Shown in pieces: positions 8,506 through 16,754 of a stretch of 64,000 nucleotides of DNA (position 1 is the first letter of the stretch; each line of letters opens with the position of its first letter). The translations under genes and the position numbers were made by a program. Source of the stretch: Rhodospirillales bacterium (GTDB lineage Bacteria; Pseudomonadota; Alphaproteobacteria; Rhodospirillales; Casp-alpha2). The notes below the pieces were generated by a model, which worked only from the letters and a program-made list of their open reading frames with translations, had not been told where the DNA came from and did not search any database. Location: the NCBI GenBank assembly GCA_023145215.1, contig JAGLED010000008.1, positions 62,001-126,000 of the forward strand, written 5' to 3'.

Positions 8506-9399
8506 ATGCGTTTCATCATCACTCTTGTCGGATTTATCGCACTGCTGGCCCCGGCATCTGCAGACGCAGATGGCACGCTATCCATTGATAATTTCCCTTG
8601 CGCAGAAGTCGCGGCTTTTCCGGATGATCCGGCAGAGATGACCCGAGAACAACTGTTCTACGCCGCGCACGCTTATGACAGCGGGGATTGCGGCGCAGAA
8701 GACGATAGTCTCGCATTCTCTTATTACAATGAGAGCGTTGAGCGAGGTGACCGATTCCCCATGATCCGGCTCGGTTATTTTTATCTGAACGGGACCGGCA
8801 TCAGGAGAGACATCGAAAAGGCGCAGTATTGGTTCCGGAGTTATGCGCTGGCATATCCAACCGCAAATGTCAGCGAATGGGACGGCATCGTTGAATCATT
8901 GTTCCATGGAGACCCGTTACCCGATGTTTTTCTGGCAGAAATCGCGAAGCGTGCCCAAGAGTATAATGGTAGCCCGGATATCTTGATGGAGAATTACCAC
9001 CGTCTTGCCGACGGGGACGGCGTTCGTGCCAATCCGGAGCGCGCCAAAATATGGCTTATGCAGGCCGTCGAAAAGAAACACCCGGACGCACTGTATGAAC
9101 TCGCCCAACGGCTTCGTGCAGAAAGAAACAGCAAAGGCGGTTATCGGGTATATTTACGGCTGGCCGCAGAAGCCAACCACCCAAAAGCGCAAAAAGAGTT
9201 GGGCGAGAACTACCTGACCACAGGCCAAGAGCTATCTGAAAAATATCACGCCTTGGTTTGGCTCGTCCGCGCCCAAATAAATGGCGTGAATGTGGAAATG
9301 CTTATTCGCAAGGCCGAGCAGCAGCTTGATGAACAACACCGTGCTTGGGCTCGCGAAAAAGCTGCCGATTTCAATTTCACACCGAGAAGTCAAGATTGA
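8506..9399 (+). CDS. Secreted Sel1-repeat protein; candidate immunity partner of the convergent gene
   Basis: I start at the Met of MRFIITLVGFIALLAPASADA, a Sec signal peptide, leaving 297 residues. Sel1/TPR-like repeats follow: MIRLGYFYLNGTGIRRDIEKA, HRLADGDGVRANPERAKIWL and YHALVWLVRAQ. Such repeats bind proteins and would sit in the periplasm. Local base composition is more AT-rich than in gshA. It converges on the PGB/MuF-like gene with 3 bases between stops. The two Sel1-type genes near 44 and 45.4 kb face related coiled-coil toxin ends in the same geometry. Immunity function is inferred from that arrangement only. Confidence 0.75.
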   Translation: MRFIITLVGFIALLAPASADADGTLSIDNFPCAEVAAFPDDPAEMTREQLFYAAHAYDSGDCGAEDDSLAFSYYNESVERGDRFPMIRLGYFYLNGTGIRRDIEKAQYWFRSYALAYPTANVSEWDGIVESLFHGDPLPDVFLAEIAKRAQEYNGSPDILMENYHRLADGDGVRANPERAKIWLMQAVEKKHPDALYELAQRLRAERNSKGGYRVYLRLAAEANHPKAQKELGENYLTTGQELSEKYHALVWLVRAQINGVNVEMLIRKAEQQLDEQHRAWAREKAADFNFTPRSQD

Positions 9400-9402
9400 G
9401 CC

Positions 9403-10248
9403 TCAAATGCATTTCGCCCGATGCTTGCGCTCAAGGTTCGATAACTCCATCCGTGCATCTGTTAAACGCCTCCGGCTATCCTCATAAGACTTTCTCGCGA
9501 TTTCCATTGCGTTTCGTGCCGCTCGTCGGCCATCCCAGGCAGAAGCGATGACTTCCAGCATCAATAGTTTCCCAGCAGAGCTTAAAGCCGCCCGGAGCCA
9601 AGCACGGATATCACTCACGTCATCTGGAATATCCGGAATTGCCGCTTCGGTGATCTTCGATAGAAGGTGGCTCTCTGCATCTGTGAAATCTTGTGCATGA
9701 TTTAAGTAGTTTTCACGAAAGCTGCGCAACTCTATACGAAAGGTTTCAACGTCTATGATTTTGCGTTGAATATCGATAGCCGACTTTTTGCATATACTGT
9801 CATTCGCGTCCAAATCCTCCGCCCGGCAGCGGCAGTTGGGCGCCTCGCCCGGATGGCCGCCCTCGGGCGGGTTGTTCCACTCGAAGACCTTGCCGTCCCG
9901 TTCGGCGTGTTCAGAGCGGACCTTGCTGTCGCCCCGCGTACGCCAGATGTATTTGCCTTCGTTTTCGGCGCGCGCTGAAGCACCGGACGAGTTCGTGTCC
10001 AAAGCGGTGCGGATCGCTTTTTCGGTGTCGTCGCCCGGCCGCACTTCACCCGTCGTACGCATGCCTTTGTCGCGCTGGAGATCGGAAACCGCATCGAAAA
10101 GCTGGGCATCGGGATACGGTGTCATGCCGTAGCCGGGTGCCTTGTAATACTCGAGCCTTTGCAGGGCGATCTTGGTCTTGATTGCGTCGTCGAGATCGAC
10201 GTGCGTGCTCGAAGCCAGCGGCGCCTTGATGAAGAAACGTGTGGTCAT
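9403..10248 (-). CDS. PGB-MuF-like modular protein with coiled-coil C-terminus; candidate polymorphic toxin
   Basis: 281 residues in three parts. Residues 1-85 are the PGB-like module shared with genes near 40.9, 42.1 and 46.5 kb (GYGMTPYPDAQLFDAV, then a DG/PG turn). Residues about 98-145 hold a Mu gpF/SPP1 gp7-type motif (YIWRTRGDSKVRSEHA, GGHPGEAPNCRC), seen in phage minor head proteins and known MuF polymorphic toxins. Residues 150-281 are a helical, coiled-coil region unlike the structural family. The Sel1 protein converges on this last part. There is no signal peptide, so export would need the particle or lysis. Toxin function is inferred; no catalytic residues are recognised. Confidence 0.7.
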   Translation of the reverse strand: MTTRFFIKAPLASSTHVDLDDAIKTKIALQRLEYYKAPGYGMTPYPDAQLFDAVSDLQRDKGMRTTGEVRPGDDTEKAIRTALDTNSSGASARAENEGKYIWRTRGDSKVRSEHAERDGKVFEWNNPPEGGHPGEAPNCRCRAEDLDANDSICKKSAIDIQRKIIDVETFRIELRSFRENYLNHAQDFTDAESHLLSKITEAAIPDIPDDVSDIRAWLRAALSSAGKLLMLEVIASAWDGRRAARNAMEIARKSYEDSRRRLTDARMELSNLERKHRAKCI

Positions 10249-10269
10249 TTGTCAGGTCCTTTCAGACAT

Positions 10270-10289
10270 AAAAAAAGCCCCGCCGGGCT
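10270..10289 (-). terminator. Intrinsic terminator, leftward
   Basis: Read on the minus strand, AGCCC-GGCG-GGGCT is followed directly by seven T. It lies upstream of the toxin-like gene and would stop read-through from the ABC transporter operon. Confidence 0.7.
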
Positions 10290-10381
10290 GCGGCGAGACG
10301 TTCGGTTTTAGTGAAAATACAGCGCGCGGATTGCGGCCGGGCGAAACGCGTTCAGGCACCGCCGATGCCCTTGCGCAAAAG

Positions 10382-10417
10382 AAAAGGCCGCCGCCCCATA
10401 GGGACGACGGCCTTTTT
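10382..10417. terminator. Bidirectional intrinsic terminator
   Basis: A hairpin with arms AAAAGGCCG and CGGCCTTTT has A-runs and T-runs on both sides, so it can work in either direction. It follows the stop of the substrate-binding protein gene by about 25 bases. Together with the terminator at 10270 it fills the 190-base gap between the two genes. Confidence 0.8.
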
Positions 10418-10439
10418 GAAACTTAACTGATGTAGCGGA

Positions 10440-11231
10440 TTACATCGTCGGCAGCGGTGGCAGCTTCTGCCCCAGCCACTTCTGCGACAGGCCTTCGAGT
10501 TCACCGCCCAGCGTCTTGTGCAGGATGAACACGTTGACCCACTGCAGAAGATCGAAGTTGCCCTTCTTCACACCGATGAAGCAGGGGGACTCCTTGATGA
10601 TGAACTTGGTTTCGATGCCGAAGTCCGGGTTCTTCTTGGCGAAGTCGGCGGCCAGCGTGTTGCCCGTCACGATGACATCGGTCTGACCTGACGCGTAGGC
10701 CGCGATCGTCGATGCGTTATCGCCGAAGCGGATAATCTCGGTGCCCTTGGGTGCGACCTTGGTCAGTTCGAGATCCTCGAGCGTGCCGCCCGTAAGGCCG
10801 ACTTTCTTACCCGCAAGATCGGCGACCGAATTGACCACCATGTCCTTCTTGGCGAACGCCCCGGAGAAGAACGGCGCATAGGCGCTGGAGAACCAGATCG
10901 ATTTGGCGCGACCCGGGTTCGCACCCATGACAGAGATCACCAGATCGACGCGGTCGGTCTCGAGAAACGGGATGCGTTGCTTGGAGGTCACCGGCACGAG
11001 TTCCAGTTCGACGCCGAGGTCCTTGGCGACCAGCTTGGCGACGTCGACATCGTAGCCTTCGTATTCGCCGTCGGCCCCGATCGAACCGAATGGCGGGAAG
11101 TTCTCCGGCACCGCGATCTTCACTTTTCCGGCTTTCAGGATATCCGATAGGTCGGCGGACGCCGGCGCGGTCTGTACGAGTGCGGCGCATGCAAACGCGG
11201 CAATCGTGAGTTTGCGCATAAGGTTGAACAT
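10440..11231 (-). CDS. Polar amino acid-type ABC transporter substrate-binding protein
   Basis: 263 residues with a signal peptide (MRKLTIAAFACAALVQTAPASA). The mature part is a class II periplasmic binding protein of the bacterial solute-binding family 3: VPENFPPFGSIGADGEYEGYDVDVAKLVAKDLGV is the opening lobe, VAVLTGGT-like VGLTGGTLEDLEL the hinge, and the C-terminus closes with LSQKWLGQKLPPLP. It delivers a small ligand to the two permeases encoded upstream on the same strand. The ligand is unknown; the divergent ureide operon hints at a nitrogen compound. A strong terminator follows. Confidence 0.87.
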   Translation of the reverse strand: MFNLMRKLTIAAFACAALVQTAPASADLSDILKAGKVKIAVPENFPPFGSIGADGEYEGYDVDVAKLVAKDLGVELELVPVTSKQRIPFLETDRVDLVISVMGANPGRAKSIWFSSAYAPFFSGAFAKKDMVVNSVADLAGKKVGLTGGTLEDLELTKVAPKGTEIIRFGDNASTIAAYASGQTDVIVTGNTLAADFAKKNPDFGIETKFIIKESPCFIGVKKGNFDLLQWVNVFILHKTLGGELEGLSQKWLGQKLPPLPTM

Positions 11232-11253
11232 TAGAAACTCCTTTCCCTGTGGG

Positions 11254-11961
11254 TTATGCGGCTTGGACCTGCGGATCCTTCGAGTAGGTCCCGAGCCGTT
11301 TTTCGAAATAGATGGCGAGCCTTGAAAGCGGAAAGCAAAGGCAGAAGTAGATCAGCGCCATCAGCGGATAAATGACGAACGGTTCGGTGCCGTCGACCGG
11401 CGTGTTGGCCCATCGCCGCCCCAGGTTCATCAGATCGTTGAAACCGATTATGTAGGCGAGCGACGTGCCCTTGATGATCTGCACGCTGAAGCCGACGGTG
11501 GGCGCGAGCGCGAGCCTGAGAGCCTGCGGCAGGATGATCGCGCGCAAGACGGGGAAGAACCGCATCCCGACGGAATAGGCCCCTTCCCACTGTCCCTTCG
11601 GGACGGCCTGAATTGCGCCGCGCCAAACCTCTGCCAGATAGGCACTGGCATAAAGCGTCAGCGATATGGTCGCCGACACCCACGGGTTCACGTCCTGCCC
11701 GAGAAGCCGGGGCACGCCGAGACCCGACAGAAACAACAGCATCAAAAGCGGCACGGACTGGAAGCACCAGATGTAACTGGTGGCGAGCCGGATCAACGCA
11801 GGCTTGCCTGAAATGCGCATCAACGTGATGACCGCGCCGATGATGCCGCCGCCGACAAAGGCGATCAGCGACAGGTAGATCGTGAACTGGGTCGCGTCCA
11901 GCAACTGGAACATCACGATGCCCATGGGCTTACCGAGCATATCGACGAAGATGTCCTTCAT
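11254..11961 (-). CDS. ABC transporter permease, HisM/GlnP type (second permease)
   Basis: The track shows a longer frame to 12372, but that part is a shadow of the upstream permease. The Met at 11961 overlaps the previous stop as TAATG and gives 235 residues, normal for the family. There are several membrane segments and the EAA-type loop AYSVGMRFFPVLRAIILPQALRLALAPTV, which docks on the ATPase. It pairs with the adjacent permease in the inner membrane. No ATP-binding subunit gene is present nearby, so the importer must use one encoded elsewhere. Confidence 0.87.
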   Translation of the reverse strand: MKDIFVDMLGKPMGIVMFQLLDATQFTIYLSLIAFVGGGIIGAVITLMRISGKPALIRLATSYIWCFQSVPLLMLLFLSGLGVPRLLGQDVNPWVSATISLTLYASAYLAEVWRGAIQAVPKGQWEGAYSVGMRFFPVLRAIILPQALRLALAPTVGFSVQIIKGTSLAYIIGFNDLMNLGRRWANTPVDGTEPFVIYPLMALIYFCLCFPLSRLAIYFEKRLGTYSKDPQVQAA

Positions 11962-12638
11962 TACCGGTCCTTCCAGGCGAAGTAATGCCGGTCGATGGCG
12001 AGCATGCCGAACTTGAACAGGAGCGCGATCGCCACATACAGCAACGTCAGGGTGATGAATATCTCGAACGATCGGAACGTCCGGCTGTCGATAAAGACCC
12101 CCGCATGGGTCAGGTCCTCGACGCCGATTTCGGAAATCACGCCCGTGGTCAGGAACAGAAAGATGAACTGGCTGGTGAGCGACGGATAAACACTGGCGAT
12201 CACCTGCGGGACGATCACTTTTCTGAACCGCTGCAACGGTTTCAATCCAAGCGCGATGGCGGCTTCGATCTGTCCCTTGGAAATCGACTGAAGACCGGAG
12301 CGGAGGATCTCGGCGAAATAAGCGGAGAAGTTCAGCGTCAGCCCCAGAAGGGCATGCGCCCAGAACGGCCACGAATACCCGAAAAGTAGCGGCAGGCCGA
12401 AGGCGACGAAAAAGAGCTGCACGATCAACGGTGTGTTGCGGATAAATTCGACGTAGGCTGCCGAGAGCTGGGCGGCAACCGGCACCTTGGCGTTTCTGAC
12501 TGCGGCCAGCATGCCCGCAACGACGAAACCGATGATGGCGGCACCGACGGTCAACGAAATGCTGAGCCAGATTCCCTCCGCCAGGCGCAGCAGATAGTCG
12601 CCGTTCCGGTAGATTTCGAAGAATCGCAGTTCAAACAA
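11961..12638 (-). CDS. ABC transporter permease, HisQ/GlnP type (first permease)
   Basis: 225 residues, hydrophobic, with the coupling loop IEAAIALGLKPLQRFRKVIVPQVI and the FIRNTPLIVQLFFVAFGLP motif of polar amino acid permeases. It is the first gene of the leftward transporter operon and its stop overlaps the start of the second permease. The operon runs permease, permease, binding protein. The promoter should lie in the AT-rich 178-base gap shared with the divergent RpiR regulator, which is the likely controller. Confidence 0.87.
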   Translation of the reverse strand: MFELRFFEIYRNGDYLLRLAEGIWLSISLTVGAAIIGFVVAGMLAAVRNAKVPVAAQLSAAYVEFIRNTPLIVQLFFVAFGLPLLFGYSWPFWAHALLGLTLNFSAYFAEILRSGLQSISKGQIEAAIALGLKPLQRFRKVIVPQVIASVYPSLTSQFIFLFLTTGVISEIGVEDLTHAGVFIDSRTFRSFEIFITLTLLYVAIALLFKFGMLAIDRHYFAWKDR

Positions 12639-12719
12639 TCCGGGAATTCCCCTGCCGCGTTGCTCCCTTTTTGATCATCTTTGGCGTGATGATTCTTGTT
12701 TGATCGTTTGAGTTAACAC

Positions 12720-12765
12720 TGAAATTATTTTCTCAACAAGTAAATTTTTAAAAACTTGAGTTTCA
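12720..12765. promoter_or_regulatory. Nested inverted repeat in the divergent regulator/transporter spacer
   Basis: The AT-rich spacer 12639-12816 between the ABC operon and the RpiR gene contains TGAAA...CTCAACAAG and, 14 bases later, CTTGAG-TTTCA, so an outer TGAAA/TTTCA pair encloses an inner CTCAA/TTGAG pair. The dyad is about 50 bases before the RpiR start, where an RpiR dimer would act. The operator role is inferred. Confidence 0.45.
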
Positions 12766-12816
12766 GATCAAGCGGGCATAGCCTTATCGCCATACGGAGA
12801 GAGCGCTGGCCTGATC

Positions 12817-13713
12817 ATGCCTAAGAAACCCGACACATCGAGGACACCCGCAACCGACACAGCGAGTCCGGGTTTCACCGCGCTCGAAAAAGCGATCCGC
12901 AAGCACTACCCGGAACTGCCCGAGAGCGAACGACGCATCGCCGATTTGATCCTCGAATTTCCGGGGGAAGTCGCCGCCTACACCGCAACGGAACTCGCCA
13001 AACTCTCGAACGGATCGAAAGCCGCCGTCACCCGGCTGATCCAGCGGTTGGGATATTCGAACTACGATGAGGCGCGGCGCACCGCGCGCGATGCGCAGGC
13101 GTGGGGCTCGCCGGTCTATCTGATGGCCAAAAAGCCGGAGCCTTCGAGCTTCGCGGCGCGGGTGCAATCGCATATCGAACAGGATACCCAGAACATCAAC
13201 GTTACCCTGCAATCTCTCAGGCCCGACACGGTGCGCGCCATCGTCAAGGCGATCTGCAAGGCGAAGCGCGTATTCTGCCTGGGTTGGCGCAATAGTTACT
13301 TCCTTGCCGGCTACCTTCAGTGGCAGATCATCCAGGTGCGCCCGGATGTGATCCTGTTACCGGCTGCCGGCAACACGCTCGCCGAAAACGTTGCGGCGAT
13401 GAACAAGGACGACATTCTGATCTGCGTTGGCATGCGCCGGCGCGTGCCGCAGATGAACACCGTGATCGCCCAGGCCAACGCCAACGGGGCCAAAGTGCTT
13501 TACGTCACCGACCGCACTGCGCCGCCGGTTGCCAGCGCCACGTGGACCATTCCGTGCGCGGTGCGCGGCACCGACCCGCTGGACCGCTACGGGGCGGTTC
13601 TGTCGCTGTTCCATTTCCTCAGCATCGCGGTGTTCGAAGAAATGGCGGAGCATGGCCGCGATCATCTTCAGACCATCGAACGGCTCCACGATGAGCTTGG
13701 GGAACTTCAATAA
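12817..13713 (+). CDS. MurR/RpiR family transcriptional regulator
   Basis: 298 residues. The N-terminal helix-turn-helix is visible as LPESERRIADLILEFPGEVAAYTATELAKLSNGSKAAVTRLIQRLGY (residues about 35-85). The C-terminal SIS sugar-isomerase-like domain (residues about 125-270) includes VRAIVKAICKAKRVFCLGWRNS, AENVAAMNKDDILICVGMRR and NANGAKVLYVTDR. SIS domains sense small metabolites. It heads the operon with the two ureide genes and faces the transporter operon, so it probably controls uptake and breakdown of a purine-derived nitrogen source. HpxU-like regulators of that kind are known; the effector here is not. Confidence 0.87.
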   Translation: MPKKPDTSRTPATDTASPGFTALEKAIRKHYPELPESERRIADLILEFPGEVAAYTATELAKLSNGSKAAVTRLIQRLGYSNYDEARRTARDAQAWGSPVYLMAKKPEPSSFAARVQSHIEQDTQNINVTLQSLRPDTVRAIVKAICKAKRVFCLGWRNSYFLAGYLQWQIIQVRPDVILLPAAGNTLAENVAAMNKDDILICVGMRRRVPQMNTVIAQANANGAKVLYVTDRTAPPVASATWTIPCAVRGTDPLDRYGAVLSLFHFLSIAVFEEMAEHGRDHLQTIERLHDELGELQ

Positions 13714-13756
13714 GTAGCGGGCTGAACGCCCGCGATCGAACAACGAGGACAGGAAT

Positions 13757-14587
13757 GTGAACGACACTTCGTATTACACCCCCAAAGGCGGCCTGCCCGG
13801 CCCGACGAACCTGATGACCGGCCGTGCCGTGTTCACGACGGCCTATGCCGTGATCCCCAAGGGTGTCATGGCCGATATCGTCACCAGCAAGCTGCCGTTC
13901 TGGACGGATACGCGTTTGTGGGTTCTGTCCAAACCGTTGTCCGGTTTCGCGGAGACCTTTTCCCAATACATTGTCGAAGTTTCTCCGGGCGGCGGCAGCG
14001 AGAAGCCGGAGACCGAACCGGGGACCGAGGCCGTGCTGTTCGTGACCGACGGCGAACTGACCCTGACCCTCGATAACGAAACGCACACGATGACGTCTGG
14101 GGGCTACGCCTATATCTCTTGCAATGCCGACTGGACCGTAAAGAACAACAGCGGCGCGACCGTCAGTTTCCACTGGATCCGCAAGGCGTACGAGCAAGTC
14201 GACGGCCTCGACACACCCGACAGTTTCGTCACCAACGAAAAAGACCACGCCCCCCAGGTCATGCCGGACGACCACACCGGCTGGATGACGACGCGCTTCG
14301 TCGACGGCGCCGACATGCGCCACGACATGCACGTCAACATCGTGACGTTCAAGCCGGGAAGCGCGATCCCGTTCAAGGAAACCCACGTGATGGAGCATGG
14401 GCTTTACGTGCTGCAGGGCAAGGCCGTGTATCACCTCAATCAGGACTGGGTGGAGGTCGAGGCCGGCGATTACATGTGGCTTCGCGCGTTTTGCCCGCAG
14501 GCCTGCTACGCCGGCGGGCCCGAACTGTTCCGCTACCTTCTTTACAAGAACGTCAACCGTCACATGAAGCTGGTGCCCGCGGGATGA
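13757..14587 (+). CDS. allE: (S)-ureidoglycine aminohydrolase (bicupin)
   Basis: 276 residues forming two cupin domains. The first contains EKPETEPGTEAVLFVTDGELTLTL; the second has the metal-binding set FKETHVMEHGLYVLQGKAVYHL with His, His, Glu. The enzyme takes ammonia from (S)-ureidoglycine to give (S)-ureidoglycolate in allantoin degradation. The start is GTG at 13757 with AGGACAGGA just before it. It lies 43 bases after the RpiR gene and overlaps allA by ATGA, so the three form one operon. Confidence 0.87.
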   Translation: MNDTSYYTPKGGLPGPTNLMTGRAVFTTAYAVIPKGVMADIVTSKLPFWTDTRLWVLSKPLSGFAETFSQYIVEVSPGGGSEKPETEPGTEAVLFVTDGELTLTLDNETHTMTSGGYAYISCNADWTVKNNSGATVSFHWIRKAYEQVDGLDTPDSFVTNEKDHAPQVMPDDHTGWMTTRFVDGADMRHDMHVNIVTFKPGSAIPFKETHVMEHGLYVLQGKAVYHLNQDWVEVEAGDYMWLRAFCPQACYAGGPELFRYLLYKNVNRHMKLVPAG

Positions 14588-15078
14588 GCGAGAGATCCGT
14601 TACGGCCGTGGCGCTGACGGCGGACGCGTTCCGTCCCTTCGGCGATGTGATCGCACCCTTGGGCGACGCCGATATGATGATCAACGACGGCCGCTGCGAA
14701 CGCTTTCACGATCTCGCGCGCCTGACCTTCGACGGCGGCGAAGCTGGAATAAGCTTGTTTCGAACCGACGCCATATCGCTGCCCTTTACGATGGATCTGA
14801 TGGAGCGCCACCCCCTGGGCTCGCAGGCATTCATACCGATGTCCGCGCAGCCGTTCCTGGTCGTGGTTGCGCCCGACGACGCCGGCAGACCCGGGACGCC
14901 GCACGCTTTCATCACCAACGCCGGGCAGGGGGTCAATTACCTCAACAATATCTGGCACGCGCCGCTTCTGGCGCTGGAGGACGGCGCCGTCTTCGCGGTC
15001 GTCGATCTCATCGGCGGCGGCGGTAACCTGGAAGAGTTCCGGCTGGCGACGCCGGTCACCGTCTTGGCGGACGTATAA
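14584..15078 (+). CDS. allA: Ureidoglycolate lyase
   Basis: 164 residues; the start is set by the ATGA overlap with allE. ADAFRPFGDVIAP opens the protein; MDLMERHPLGSQAFIPM and VNYLNNIWHAPLLAL are the conserved parts of the ureidoglycolate lyase (cupin-like) family. It splits ureidoglycolate to glyoxylate and urea, completing the allantoin route after AllE. No allantoinase, allantoicase or urease gene is inside the window. The gene ends a few bases before a convergent tRNA gene. Confidence 0.9.
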   Translation: MSERSVTAVALTADAFRPFGDVIAPLGDADMMINDGRCERFHDLARLTFDGGEAGISLFRTDAISLPFTMDLMERHPLGSQAFIPMSAQPFLVVVAPDDAGRPGTPHAFITNAGQGVNYLNNIWHAPLLALEDGAVFAVVDLIGGGGNLEEFRLATPVTVLADV

Positions 15079-15089
15079 ACCTGAAAAGC

Positions 15090-15166
15090 TGGTGCGCCCG
15101 GCAGGATTTGAACCTGCGACCCCAGGATTAGGAATCCTGTGCTCTATCCAACTGAGCTACGAGCGC
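15090..15166 (-). tRNA. tRNA-Arg (anticodon CCT)
   Basis: On the minus strand the sequence folds as a cloverleaf: acceptor GCGCTCG pairs with CGGGCGC, the D-arm is AGCTCAGTTGGATAGAGC, the anticodon stem is CAGGA/TCCTG around TTCCTAA, and the T-arm contains GGTTCAAATCC. The anticodon is CCT (Arg, AGG codon), and CCA is encoded. No phage attachment repeat was seen at this tRNA. Confidence 0.95.
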
Positions 15167-15213
15167 TTGTTCGACTGACTACACCAGCGCCCTTCGCTTG
15201 GCAATCGTGTGGC

Positions 15214-16113
15214 TTAAGCCGGCCCGGCCTTGAGGCTGCGGCGCTTTTCGAACCAATGGTCCGCATAGCGTTCGTCGTTGAACGGCGCAACTTCGCGGTA
15301 ACCGGCGCGGCGGTACATTTCCTGTGCCTCCTTCAACGCCTTGTTGGTCTCGAGCCGAATCGTATGGAGACCGAGCTTCGCCGCTTCATCCTCCAATGCG
15401 TCTAGCAAACGCCGGCCGAGCCCGATCCCGCGAACGTCGGGCGCAACCCACATCCGGCGTATATGCGCAATGCCGCCCTGTTCGGCAAGCAACGCCCCGC
15501 ACCCGACAGGCTTTCCATCCAGCCTGGCCATCAGGAATATGCCTTTGGGCGGCGTCATGTCCGCGACCCCGGTCGCGAGGCCCAGATCCGGATCGAACCC
15601 ATCGTCAAAACGTGCTGCGATTTCCGTGAAGTAATTCGTCAGGCATGTCTGCGCATCAGCCCCGGCGGCACAGTCGGGGCCGATCCGGATCGCGAAGGTG
15701 CGCATTAGTTTTTCAACCTCATTCATCGCGGCGACGAGGCGGGTGCGCTCCCCTGCCGTCAATGGCGCCAAGACTTCTGCGGCAAAGGTATCTCCGGCAC
15801 GGTCAACGTCGGCGTATACCGCCCGCCCGGCGTCGGTCAGCCGCGCCACCCGCACGCGTCCGTCTGCATCGGACGGCTTGGTCTGGATCAAGCCCTGACG
15901 CTCCAACCCGCGCAACAGGCGGCTCACATAGCCGGAGTCGAGCCCCATCCGTGCCCGCAGATCGCGGATCTCGGCGCCATCGGGTCCGATTTCATATAAC
16001 AAACGGGCCTCGCCAAACGGTCGCCCTAGATCCAGAAAGCTATCGTCCAGCGTTCCCATCCGGAGCGTAATGGCACGGTTGAACCGCCGAATTTGGTCGA
16101 TGTGCGCCTTCAT
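15214..16113 (-). CDS. MarR-type regulator fused to GNAT acetyltransferase
   Basis: I start at MKAHIDQIRRFNR (299 residues); 16 more codons are open upstream but run through a palindrome. Residues 1-145 are a winged-helix MarR domain (LRARMGLDSGYVSRLLRGLERQGLI, ADGRVRVARLTDAGRAVYADV). Residues 150-299 are a GNAT domain with the acetyl-CoA loop VAPDVRGIGLGRRLLDALEDEAAKLG and LETNKALKEAQEMYRRAGYRE. Such fusions are common in bacteria; the acetylated substrate is not known. A perfect palindrome touches the start codon, suggesting self-repression. Confidence 0.87.
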   Translation of the reverse strand: MKAHIDQIRRFNRAITLRMGTLDDSFLDLGRPFGEARLLYEIGPDGAEIRDLRARMGLDSGYVSRLLRGLERQGLIQTKPSDADGRVRVARLTDAGRAVYADVDRAGDTFAAEVLAPLTAGERTRLVAAMNEVEKLMRTFAIRIGPDCAAGADAQTCLTNYFTEIAARFDDGFDPDLGLATGVADMTPPKGIFLMARLDGKPVGCGALLAEQGGIAHIRRMWVAPDVRGIGLGRRLLDALEDEAAKLGLHTIRLETNKALKEAQEMYRRAGYREVAPFNDERYADHWFEKRRSLKAGPA

Positions 16114-16139
16114 ATTTATCTGACTTAAGTCAGATAAAT
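16114..16139. promoter_or_regulatory. Perfect 26-bp palindrome directly before the MarR-GNAT start
   Basis: Two arms of 13 bases (ATTTATCTGACTT and its complement) meet without a spacer, ending at the base before the ATG. It is a good MarR-family operator. On the mRNA it would form a hairpin between AAGGAAA and the start codon. Confidence 0.7.
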
Positions 16140-16232
16140 TTCCTTGGCAACAATAAATCACGATAGCCTGAGCGCATGCTGGCCCGACACTGCCGAACTG
16201 ATAACGGATAACCGAACGAACGAAGTAGGGAG

Positions 16233-16754
16233 TCAGTTCCCGAACAACGTGGTCGGGATGGAGACGTTGACCATCAACGATTCCGTCCCCGGATTGGTGT
16301 CCCCTAAGTGGGCGTTCGAACTGTGCGAGAACGATATGCCGAAACGCGACTTGTCGGGGAAGCGGTAAGCGACCTCAAGCCGAGCGCGGAACTCGAGTCC
16401 ATAGCCTAGATCGAGATCGCTGGTGGCGCCGCGCCACCAAGTCGGCGCGAATGAGGGCTGGATGATCCAGTTGTCGCCGACCTGCAGGTCGATCAACACC
16501 CCGGCACCAACGAAACTCATGCCGTTGGTGACGTACGCAGCGTGCGCAAACGGTTTGAAGATCCACAAATCGACGTTGGAACGGTATTCAAGCGAGAGTT
16601 CCGCCGCTTCGTCCTTCTGCCGGTTGATGTCGAAATATCCGGCCGAGAAAGTGAGATACGTCGGATCTTTGGCAATCTTGAAACCGTCAGCCAGCACCGG
16701 CTGCGCCACCATAACCAGAATGGCCAGGGAAAGCCCCCGCAATAGACCCGCCAT
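16233..16754 (-). CDS. pagL: Lipid A 3-O-deacylase, PagL-like outer membrane enzyme
   Basis: 173 residues with a signal peptide (MAGLLRGLSLAILVMVAQPVLA). The rest is an eight-stranded barrel pattern of alternating residues. The catalytic region RFGISFSHSSNAHLGDTNPG carries the His-x-Ser and downstream Glu of the PagL family. PagL removes the 3-position acyl chain from lipid A in the outer membrane. It ends at the phenylalanine-rich TTLFGN terminus, usual for barrel insertion. Function by motif only. Confidence 0.75.
   Translation of the reverse strand: MAGLLRGLSLAILVMVAQPVLADGFKIAKDPTYLTFSAGYFDINRQKDEAAELSLEYRSNVDLWIFKPFAHAAYVTNGMSFVGAGVLIDLQVGDNWIIQPSFAPTWWRGATSDLDLGYGLEFRARLEVAYRFPDKSRFGISFSHSSNAHLGDTNPGTESLMVNVSIPTTLFGN

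Noticed and set aside
12661-12816. Replication origin in the AT-rich spacer
   Set aside because: The spacer has no DnaA-box cluster and is explained by divergent promoters of the transporter and regulator.
15090-15166. tRNA-Arg as an attachment site for the accessory blocks
   Set aside because: No tRNA 3'-end duplication was seen near the borders at 22, 25 or 50 kb, and no integrase is present.
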